In this document: positions 1 to 5,444 of the stretch, one piece after another | How the letters are laid out: each line of letters opens with the position of its first letter | How positions within the stretch are numbered: position 1 is the stretch's first letter | Source of the DNA: Spirochaetaceae bacterium | GTDB taxonomy: Bacteria > Spirochaetota > Spirochaetia > Treponematales > Breznakiellaceae | Direction of reading: 5' to 3' | Assembly (NCBI GenBank): GCA_031265015.1 | Contig: JAISDG010000141.1 | Span: forward strand, 1-17,387 | DNA: 17,387 nucleotides | Notes under the pieces: model-generated | Databases searched by the model: none | What the model saw: the letters and a program-made list of their open reading frames with translations, nothing else | Told to the model about the DNA's origin: nothing | Position numbers and translations under genes: made by a program

Positions 1-300
1 CTGGGCCTCCAGCGATCCAGCGGCTCCTACGGGTACGGTTACCGGGAACTGCGGCTCCCGGCGGGAACGGGGGGCATCGTAACGCCGGGCAGCTCCGCTC
101 CCTCCAGCGTTAAAATCGATTCCCAGTATACCAGCGCCATCGGGGACCACGCGGTTACCTCCATCTATGTCCTTAACGGCAGTGACAGCGGGGATGCCGG
201 CCGGCCGATTATCTTTGCCTGTACCGCCAAAGACGGCCTGTGGTCCTACCGGACCAGGGACGGGGAGCCCCAGTGGAACGGCGAGGACAACAGCAACTGA
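1..300 (+). CDS. C-terminal end of an unrecognised protein (5' truncated)
   Basis: An open frame runs from the window edge to a TGA at 298-300, giving 99 residues. I do not recognise the family. The visible part is rich in Gly, Ser, Thr and Tyr (for example SGSYGYGYREL) and ends with an aromatic stretch, KDGLWSYRTRDGEPQWNGED. The composition and alternating pattern suggest an extracytoplasmic beta-rich or repeat protein, but the N-terminus, where a signal peptide or lipobox would be, lies outside the window. The stop is only two codons from the rarA start, in the same reading frame, so the two genes are probably co-transcribed. GC content and codon use look like those of the neighbours. Coding status is inferred from the uninterrupted frame and the junction with rarA. 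Confidence 0.7.
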   Translation: MGLQRSSGSYGYGYRELRLPAGTGGIVTPGSSAPSSVKIDSQYTSAIGDHAVTSIYVLNGSDSGDAGRPIIFACTAKDGLWSYRTRDGEPQWNGEDNSN

Positions 301-306
301 TCGTGG

Positions 307-2613
307 ATGGATGACCTTTTTTCCGCGCCGGGAACGCTCCGGGACGGGCCGCTGGCGGACCGGATGCGGCCCCAAACCCTGGACGAGGTTATCGGCCAGG
401 ATCACATCGTAGGACCAGGCAGGCTCCTCCGGCGGGCAATCCAGGCGGACCGGCTTTCGTCGGTTATTTTTTACGGCCCCCCCGGCACGGGAAAAACCAG
501 CCTGGCCAGGGTTATCGCCAACACTACCAAAAGTACCTTCGAAAGCCTCAACGCGGTTCTCTCCGGGGTCAAGGATATCCGGGAAGCAATCGGCCGGGCC
601 GACGAACGGCGGAGGCTTTACGGCAAGCGGACCATCCTTTTCGTGGACGAAGTCCACCGCTGGAACAAGGCCCAGCAGGACGCCCTCCTCCCCTGGGTTG
701 AAAACGGCACGGTGATTCTTGTGGGGGCCACCACGGAAAATCCTTTTTTTGAAGTGAACCGGGCCCTGGTCAGCCGGAGCCGGATCTTTCAGTTAAAAAG
801 CCTGGTCCCGGAGGATCTGAAAAAGGCCGCCCTCCGGACTCTGGCCGACAGGGACCGGGGATACGGCAAATGGAAGGTCCTTTTTGAAGAGGGGGCCCTG
901 GAGCATCTGGTGGAAGTTTCAGGGGGCGATGTCCGGAGCCTCCTGAACGCCCTGGAACTGGCTGTCGAAACCTCCCGGGACGGTAAAAACTGGCCTCCGC
1001 CGGAACATACGGAAATCGCCATCACCCTGGAGGCCGCGGAAGAAAGCATCCAGCGCCGGGCTGTCCTGTATGACCGGGACGGGGATTACCACTTTGACAC
1101 GATCAGCGCCTTTATCAAGAGCGTCCGGGGCAGCGATCCCGACGCGGCCCTCTACTGGCTGGCAAAAATGGTCCGGGCCGGGGAAGATCCGGCCTTTATC
1201 TTCCGGCGCATGATTATCCTGGCCAGCGAAGACGTAGGAATGGCGGACCCCTCTGCCCTGCCGGTGGTTATTGCCTGCGCCGAATCTTTTGACCGCATCG
1301 GTTTTCCGGAGGGGAATTTCCCCCTGGCCCATGCCTGTCTATACCTGGCCACGGCCCCCAAGTCCAATTCCGCCATGGCCTTTTTCGACGCCCTGGCGGA
1401 AGTAGATAAAGAAGACGCGGAAGTCCCCAGCCACCTGAGGGACGCCAGCAGGGACGCCGAGGGTTTCGGTCACGGCGAAGGCTACATCTATCCCCACGCC
1501 TACCGGGATCACTGGGCGGCCCAGCAGTACCTGCCCGACGCCCTCCGGGGTAAAACATTCTACATGCCTTCGGCCCTGGGGTACGAGGGGCGGATCAGGA
1601 ACGAGGTACTCCGTAAACGGGAAATCCAGGCCGCCATTGTGCTGGGCGGACAATCCGCGGCCGGGGACGAAATTTTAAGCTGGTCCCCTTCGGCCAAAGG
1701 ACGGGAAGGCTGGTTCAAGCGGCTGGAATCGGGCCGGAGCGCCCTCCTCCTCGCGGACCGGGACGCTCTTCTGGACCGGCTGGATCTGCGGCGCCACAGC
1801 CGCGTCCTTGTTCCCGGGGCGGAAGACGGCCTTTTATTGTGGGAAGGCCTCCGCCGGGTTCCCGAAGGCCTCTGTGCCGCCCTGGTTTCCTCCCCGGAGG
1901 CCCGGGAAGCGCTGGAACGTTTCGCCGCCGTCCTGGAGGATATGGAAAAACCGGCGATAGCGGCGGCCCCGGGAACCGTTTTGCCAACCCCGGCGGAAGC
2001 CGGGCAATGGTTCGGTACGGCGGAATTTGACGGCATCGTCCTGCGGGAGCCCTTCCGCCGGGGTGTGGCGGCTTCGGCGGAGGGCTTGAGCGCCCTGGCG
2101 GAAGGGGCCGCGGCCCTGCTGGCGCGGGGCGGCCGCCTTTCCCTCCTCGCCTCCCCCCCTTCCCTGGGCCAGCGGATCTCCCGGATACTGGAAGAACCGG
2201 AACAGGCGGAGGGGAAAGCCGCCCGGGTCGTTTCCGGCCCGGCCGCCCGGCCGCTGTCGGCAAAGCTGGCGGCGGCGCTTCTTTCCGCCCTTTCCGGGGC
2301 GGAGGAAGCGTTTTTTGCCGATCCCCGGGTAGAATGGGGCTGGACCGCCGGGATGCTGGAACAGGCCTTTATCCGCCGGGGATTTTCCGTCGAAACCGCC
2401 CTTTTGGACCGGAAAGAAGAACGGCTTATCACCGAAAAGGACCTGTCCCTGTGGTTTAACCCGGAAAAGTCCGCCTGGGGCCGGGCCATGGCCGCTTCTC
2501 TGGGGGAACAAAATTTCGGGGAACTGCAAAAGGCCCTGGCCGAACGGACCCGCCGGGGACCGGTCTCCTGGACCTGGAAAAGCCTGTTGATGAAAGCGGC
2601 CGGGCCGGGGTAA
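307..2613 (+). CDS. rarA: RarA (MgsA)-type AAA+ ATPase with a C-terminal methyltransferase-like extension
   Basis: This 768-aa cytoplasmic protein has an N-terminal half that is a clear RarA/MgsA/WRNIP1 ATPase, a clamp-loader-like factor acting at stalled replication forks. Visible motifs are Walker A GPPGTGKTS (residues 57-65), Walker B ILFVDEVHR (110-118), sensor 1 GATTENP (140-146) and an SRSRI arginine-finger region (156-160). The family's helical tetramerisation region (DVGMADPSAL, YLPDALRG, YMPSALGYE) runs to about residue 440. Usual RarA length is about 430-450 aa. The remaining ~330 residues are an added domain with VLVPGAEDG (500-508), FDGIVLREPF (574-583) and LLARGGRLSLLA (604-615), which match the positions of class I SAM methyltransferase motifs I, IV and post-III but with a degraded glycine loop. 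The ATG at 307 lacks a convincing Shine-Dalgarno and lies 6 nt after the preceding stop, suggesting translational coupling. The RarA call is firm; the role of the extension is unknown. Confidence 0.95.
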   Translation: MDDLFSAPGTLRDGPLADRMRPQTLDEVIGQDHIVGPGRLLRRAIQADRLSSVIFYGPPGTGKTSLARVIANTTKSTFESLNAVLSGVKDIREAIGRADERRRLYGKRTILFVDEVHRWNKAQQDALLPWVENGTVILVGATTENPFFEVNRALVSRSRIFQLKSLVPEDLKKAALRTLADRDRGYGKWKVLFEEGALEHLVEVSGGDVRSLLNALELAVETSRDGKNWPPPEHTEIAITLEAAEESIQRRAVLYDRDGDYHFDTISAFIKSVRGSDPDAALYWLAKMVRAGEDPAFIFRRMIILASEDVGMADPSALPVVIACAESFDRIGFPEGNFPLAHACLYLATAPKSNSAMAFFDALAEVDKEDAEVPSHLRDASRDAEGFGHGEGYIYPHAYRDHWAAQQYLPDALRGKTFYMPSALGYEGRIRNEVLRKREIQAAIVLGGQSAAGDEILSWSPSAKGREGWFKRLESGRSALLLADRDALLDRLDLRRHSRVLVPGAEDGLLLWEGLRRVPEGLCAALVSSPEAREALERFAAVLEDMEKPAIAAAPGTVLPTPAEAGQWFGTAEFDGIVLREPFRRGVAASAEGLSALAEGAAALLARGGRLSLLASPPSLGQRISRILEEPEQAEGKAARVVSGPAARPLSAKLAAALLSALSGAEEAFFADPRVEWGWTAGMLEQAFIRRGFSVETALLDRKEERLITEKDLSLWFNPEKSAWGRAMAASLGEQNFGELQKALAERTRRGPVSWTWKSLLMKAAGPG

Positions 2614-2627
2614 AGCCTAAGGCTTTA
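2611..2627. repeat. Short inverted repeat at the rarA stop codon
   Basis: TAAAGCC / GGCTTTA are perfect 7-bp arms separated by TAA, and the left arm includes the rarA stop codon. A short hairpin could form, but no U-tract follows, so it is at best a weak transcript end for rarA. Confidence 0.35.
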
Positions 2628-2663
2628 TGGCCGGGTTATGGAACAGTTCCTGAAATTTTTTCC

Positions 2664-2691
2664 TCAAGTTCCGGCGGAATTATGCCGAAAA
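2664..2691 (+). promoter_or_regulatory. Candidate sigma-28 (FliA) promoter for the first flaB gene
   Basis: A -35-like TCAAGTTC (2664-2671, 6/8 to TAAAGTTT) is followed after 12 nt by GCCGAAAA (2684-2691, 7/8 to GCCGATAA). The enterobacterial consensus has an 11-nt spacer, so this is one longer. The same TCAA-N16-GCCGAAAA arrangement occurs upstream of flgN, which strengthens both calls. The predicted transcript start near 2698 would give a leader of about 160 nt. Confidence 0.6.
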
Positions 2692-2817
2692 TACGATTAG
2701 TGAAAGGTCTTTCCGCCTTGTCCGCGGCGGGGCGTGTACGCTGTTATTTGCTCTCCCGGTAAATATCGGCTTGCCCGGAAAGAACTTGAGCGATTGTGGG
2801 GAGTTTAAGGCTTCCCG

Positions 2818-2855
2818 GAAAGACAAGGATGTCTTTCAAATATTTTCAAGGAGGA
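2818..2855 (+). promoter_or_regulatory. Two-site CsrA-type binding region in the flaB leader
   Basis: An 8-bp perfect stem, GAAAGACA/TGTCTTTC (2818-2825 and 2830-2837), presents AGGA in a tetraloop. The stretch from 2821 to 2832 matches the CsrA SELEX consensus RUACARGGAUGU at 11 of 12 positions, with the ACA and UGU paired as in high-affinity sites. A second GGA lies in the Shine-Dalgarno AAGGAGG (2848-2854), 20 nt downstream of the loop GGA. CsrA bridging these sites would block ribosome access. The sequence pattern is seen directly; the regulatory role is inferred from known FliW-CsrA control of flagellins and from csrA and fliW being in this window. Confidence 0.65.
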
Positions 2856-2859
2856 TGAC

Positions 2860-3720
2860 ATGATCATCAATCACAACCTCAGCTCCATGTTTGCCGACCG
2901 GTCTCTCAAAGTAACCAACGAAAGCCTTACCAAAAACATGGAAAAACTCTCTTCGGGTCTCCGCATTAACCGTGCGGGGGACGATGCTTCCGGCCTCGCG
3001 GTGTCCGAAAAACTGCGAAGCCAGATCCGGGGCCTGAACCAGGCGTCCCAGAACGCTACCAACGGCATTTCCTTTATCCAGGTTACCGAAGGATACCTTC
3101 AGGAAAGCCAGGATATTATCCAGCGGATGAGGGAACTGGCCGTTCAGGCGGCTAACGGCATCTACTCCGAGGAAGACCGGATGTACATCCAGGTGGAAGT
3201 TTCCCAGCTGGTGGACGAAGTGGACCGGATTGCGAGCCATGCCCAGTTTAACGGCATGAACATGCTCACCGGCCGTTTTGCCCAGCTTGGGGGGAACAAC
3301 GTGATCACCGCTTCCATGTGGTTCCACATCGGCGCCAATATGGACCAGCGGGAACAGGTTTACATCGGTACCATGACTTCCATGGGGCTGGGAATCCGCA
3401 ACGTGGGGGACGGCAGTTTCCTGAGCATTGCCAGTCCCGACGAGGCTAACCGGGCCATCGGGGTCCTGGACGAAGCCTTAAAGCGGATCAACAAGCAGCG
3501 GGCGGACCTGGGAGCCTACCAGAACCGGCTGGAACACGCCGTCCGGGGCCTCGATGTGGGCGCCGAAAACATGCAGGCGTCGGAATCCCGGATTCGGGAT
3601 ACCAATATGGCGAACCAGACGGTCAGGTACGTTACCGACCAGATTCTGGTCAACGCCGGAACCGCCATGCTTGCCCAGGCGAACCAGCGGGCCACTTCGG
3701 TCTTGCAACTCCTGCAATAA
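2860..3720 (+). CDS. flaB: FlaB-type periplasmic flagellin (first copy)
   Basis: This 286-aa protein is a core subunit of the spirochaete periplasmic flagellar filament, exported by the flagellar type III system and hence without a signal peptide. It opens with MIINHNLSSMFADR and carries the N-terminal D0/D1 coiled-coil signature (EKLSSGLRINRAGDDASGLAVSE) and the C-terminal half (ASESRIRDTNMA, AGTAMLAQANQ, VLQLLQ). The central region is short, as is typical of FlaB proteins of about 285 aa that lack D2/D3 domains. The ATG at 2860 follows a strong AAGGAGG at 2848-2854. From memory, the central segment VITASMWFHIGANMDQR and GIRNVGDGS resemble T. pallidum FlaB3/FlaB1 more than FlaB2, but I leave the subtype open. 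A candidate sigma-28 promoter and a CsrA-type leader precede it, and a hairpin follows. Confidence 0.96.
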   Translation: MIINHNLSSMFADRSLKVTNESLTKNMEKLSSGLRINRAGDDASGLAVSEKLRSQIRGLNQASQNATNGISFIQVTEGYLQESQDIIQRMRELAVQAANGIYSEEDRMYIQVEVSQLVDEVDRIASHAQFNGMNMLTGRFAQLGGNNVITASMWFHIGANMDQREQVYIGTMTSMGLGIRNVGDGSFLSIASPDEANRAIGVLDEALKRINKQRADLGAYQNRLEHAVRGLDVGAENMQASESRIRDTNMANQTVRYVTDQILVNAGTAMLAQANQRATSVLQLLQ

Positions 3721-3745
3721 TGTAGTATTATTGTAGAGGGGAAAT

Positions 3746-3776
3746 CCCCGGAGAACCGGCAGACGGTTCTCCGGGG
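3746..3776 (+). terminator. Strong hairpin downstream of the first flaB
   Basis: A perfect 13-bp stem, CCCCGGAGAACCG/CGGTTCTCCGGGG, with a 5-nt loop (3759-3763), lies 25 nt after the flaB stop. What follows (ACATTTCCTG) is only mildly U-rich, so it may act as a partial terminator or as a 3' stabiliser for an abundant flagellin mRNA. Confidence 0.65.
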
Positions 3777-3788
3777 ACATTTCCTGCT

Positions 3789-3826
3789 GAAATCGAACGA
3801 AAGTGCGATTTCTTATTCGTTCTTTG
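3789..3826 (+). terminator. Second, weaker hairpin with T-rich tail
   Basis: GAAATCG/CGATTTC form a 7-bp stem (3789-3795 and 3806-3812) with a 10-nt loop. The stem is followed by a T-rich run (TTATTCGTTCTTT). It may back up the larger hairpin just upstream in ending the first flaB transcript. Confidence 0.35.
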
Positions 3827-3860
3827 ACAAACACCCTGGTGAGTACCGTACGGCGTCTGC

Positions 3861-3889
3861 ATTAAATACCCTGGTAAAGGGTATTTAAT
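3861..3889. repeat. Inverted repeat in the second flaB leader region
   Basis: ATTAAATACCC/GGGTATTTAAT form a perfect 11-bp inverted repeat with a 7-nt loop (3872-3878). It lies about 110 nt upstream of the second flaB start. No U-tract follows. A weak sigma-28-like element, TAAA (3875-3878), N15, TCCGTGAG (3894-3901), overlaps the right arm. The repeat could be an operator or a leader hairpin; nothing here decides between them. Confidence 0.5.
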
Positions 3890-3954
3890 GAGTTCCGTGA
3901 GGGGCAGGGGCAGGATCGGCGCGATCGTTCTGGCCCGCTCTCCGTACGGAACGG

Positions 3955-3993
3955 CTTCGGCAAGGATTGCCGGAGTTAACAACTCATGGAGGG
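3955..3993 (+). promoter_or_regulatory. Two-site CsrA-type binding region in the second flaB leader
   Basis: CTTCGGCA/TGCCGGAG (3955-3962 and 3968-3975, one G-U pair) form an 8-bp stem whose 5-nt loop is AGGAT, sharing the CAAGGAT core with the first flaB hairpin. A second GGA (3988-3990) lies in the Shine-Dalgarno GGAGGG, 21 nt downstream. The arrangement closely copies that of the first flaB although the surrounding leader sequences are unrelated, which points to conserved function. A competing small hairpin, GAGTT/AACTC (3973-3985), would break this stem. The CsrA role is inferred. Confidence 0.6.
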
Positions 3994-3999
3994 TTATTT

Positions 4000-4854
4000 A
4001 TGATTATCAATCACAACATGAGCGCCATGTATGCCAACCGCCAACTGGGTGTGACCAATGCCGATGTAGCCAAGAGTATCGAAAAACTCAGCTCCGGCAT
4101 GAAGGTTAACCGGGCGGGAGATGACGCTTCCGGGCTTGCGGTTTCCGAAAAAATGCGGAGCCAGATCCGGGGGCTTAATCAGGCAGAGCGCAACATCCAG
4201 AACGGGGTGTCGTTTATCCAGGCTACCGAAGGTTATCTTCAGGAAACCCAGGATATTCTGCACCGCCTTCGGGAACTGTCGGTCCAGTCCGCCAACGGTA
4301 TTTATACCGATGAGGATCGGATGCAGATCCAGGTGGAAGTTTCCCAGCTGGTGGACGAAATCAACCGGATTGCGAGCCATGCCCAGTTCAACGGAATGAA
4401 CATGCTTACCGGATCTTTTGCCCAGAATTCTGCCGTCAACCGGGTTATGCAGTTCCAGGTAGGGGCCAATATGGACCAGAGCGAACAGGTCTTTATCGGT
4501 ACCATGACAGCCAGCGCGCTCGGTTTACAGACTGCCCAGGGTGAAGCCGGTACCGTTTCCATCGCTACTCCGGAAGAAGCCAACCAGGCTATCGGAATGG
4601 TGGACTCGGCGCTGAAACTGGTTTCCAAGCAGCGGGCCGATCTTGGCGCATACCAGAACCGGTTCGAAATGGCCGCCGACGGGGTTGCTATTGCCTCGGA
4701 AAATCTGCAGGCCGCCGAATCCCGGATTAGGGATACCGATATGGCGGAGCAGATGGTGGATTACACCAGGGACAGCATTCTGAACCAGGCGGGAACCGCC
4801 ATGCTGGCCCAGGCCAATATGCGGACCCAGTCGGTATTGCAGCTTCTGGGCTAA
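4000..4854 (+). CDS. flaB: FlaB-type periplasmic flagellin (second copy)
   Basis: This 284-aa second filament core subunit starts MIINHNMSAMYANR and has all FlaB landmarks (EKLSSGMKVNRAGDDASGLAVSEKM, AAESRIRDTDMAEQMVDYT, AGTAMLAQANMRTQSVLQLLG). The frame stays open upstream to 3967, but the ATG at 4000 is chosen because GGAGGG (3988-3993) sits directly before it and the product aligns with the first copy. It differs from that copy in the centre (SAVNRVMQFQVGANMDQSEQ in place of the MWFHIGANMDQ motif). A block of the two genes is nearly identical at DNA level (3187-3248 against 4327-4388). The two copies probably form a mixed filament core, as FlaB proteins do in other spirochaetes. The gene has its own leader and is followed by a good intrinsic terminator. 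Confidence 0.96.
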   Translation: MIINHNMSAMYANRQLGVTNADVAKSIEKLSSGMKVNRAGDDASGLAVSEKMRSQIRGLNQAERNIQNGVSFIQATEGYLQETQDILHRLRELSVQSANGIYTDEDRMQIQVEVSQLVDEINRIASHAQFNGMNMLTGSFAQNSAVNRVMQFQVGANMDQSEQVFIGTMTASALGLQTAQGEAGTVSIATPEEANQAIGMVDSALKLVSKQRADLGAYQNRFEMAADGVAIASENLQAAESRIRDTDMAEQMVDYTRDSILNQAGTAMLAQANMRTQSVLQLLG

Positions 4855-4904
4855 GAGCCGCTTTCAAGAGACTTCTGGACGTCGTCTTTTGAAGCTTTAG
4901 AAGA

Positions 4905-4938
4905 ACAGGGGAGCGCGCGCCCTTCCCTGTTTTTCTTT
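4905..4938 (+). terminator. Rho-independent terminator after the second flaB
   Basis: ACAGGGGAG/CTTCCCTGT (4905-4913 and 4922-4930) form a 9-bp stem with one G-U pair and an 8-nt GC-rich loop. It is followed immediately by TTTTCTTT. It lies 50 nt past the flaB stop and separates the flagellins from the flaG-fliD unit. Confidence 0.85.
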
Positions 4939-4973
4939 AATTTAAAAAAAAGGCAGCGGTTTCCGTGCCGGGT

Positions 4974-5000
4974 TAATTTATGGAATTAGAATGCCGGTTT
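4974..5000 (+). promoter_or_regulatory. Weak sigma-28-like promoter candidate for the flaG unit
   Basis: TAAT (4974-4977), N15, GCCGGTTT (4993-5000) is a partial match to the flagellar promoter pattern (GCCG conserved, 5/8 overall in the -10). A terminator lies upstream, so some promoter should exist in 4940-5005, but this particular assignment is weak. Confidence 0.3.
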
Positions 5001-5005
5001 ACGGA

Positions 5006-5033
5006 AGCATCCTCATTAAAGAGGAGGAGTGCT
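5006..5033 (+). promoter_or_regulatory. Hairpin sequestering the flaG Shine-Dalgarno
   Basis: AGCATCCTC (5006-5014) can pair with GAGGA-G-TGCT (5024-5033), a 9-bp stem with one bulged G. This buries the ribosome-binding site GAGGAGGAG just before the ATG. An alternative register uses GAGGA at 5021-5025. Two GGA triplets lie in the same element. It may limit or condition translation of flaG. Confidence 0.45.
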
Positions 5034-5402
5034 ATGGGTATACAAATTACCGTCGCGGGAAATGGATTTCCGCAGCAGGAACTCCCCCAGGAACGGGTTT
5101 CCGCACAAGCTGTACACGTTAAAGCCGCCGAAACAAAAGCGGTGATGGAAAAAATTCAGGCCTCTCTGCCCGGTAACCGTAAAGAGCCTCCGGCGGACAT
5201 CATGGTGGATCTGGAAAAAATAACCCTGGCTTTTAACAAAAAGCTTAAATTCGAGGTTGATCACCAGTCCCATGATGTTATTGTAAAGGTTATAGACCCC
5301 GAAACCGATAAGGTGATTAAGGTTCTTCCGCCCGAAGAACTGCAGAGGCTCCATTCAAGGTTAAAGGAGACCATAGGATTCCTGTTCGACGAGCGGATAT
5401 AA
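5034..5402 (+). CDS. flaG: FlaG-family flagellar protein
   Basis: This 122-aa protein starts MGIQITVAGNG. The C-terminal half carries the FlaG signature: LEKITLAFNKKLKFEVDHQS, then VIVKVIDPETDKVIKVLPPEELQRLHSRL. FlaG proteins are small, encoded next to fliD, and influence filament length or assembly. An ATG at 4980 would add 18 residues, but the ATG at 5034 is preceded by GAGGAGGAG (5021-5029) and gives the usual family length. The N-terminal ~50 residues are Gln/Glu-rich and look disordered. The gene opens a tight eight-gene unit; fliD follows after 42 nt. Confidence 0.92.
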   Translation: MGIQITVAGNGFPQQELPQERVSAQAVHVKAAETKAVMEKIQASLPGNRKEPPADIMVDLEKITLAFNKKLKFEVDHQSHDVIVKVIDPETDKVIKVLPPEELQRLHSRLKETIGFLFDERI

Positions 5403-5444
5403 TAAACGGATACCGCCGGCGGCAGGGCCCGCGGAGGGAGGGTT

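Noticed and set aside
1560..2529. Long minus-strand open frames opposite rarA (up to about 309 codons)
   Set aside because: They are shadows of the GC-rich rarA frame: Arg/Ser/Gly/Pro-rich translations with no ribosome site and no domain, opposite a well-supported gene.
3824..3852. TTGACA as a -35 box for the second flaB
   Set aside because: At 17 bp spacing the -10 position reads CGTACG, far from TATAAT, so no sigma-70 promoter is supported.
4980..5033. 18-residue N-terminal extension of FlaG
   Set aside because: The ATG at 5034 has a strong Shine-Dalgarno and gives normal FlaG length; the upstream ATG has none.
5415..5424. GC palindrome CCGCC/GGCGG before fliD as an operator or terminator
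   Set aside because: There is no loop and no T-run, and such short GC palindromes are expected by chance at this base composition.
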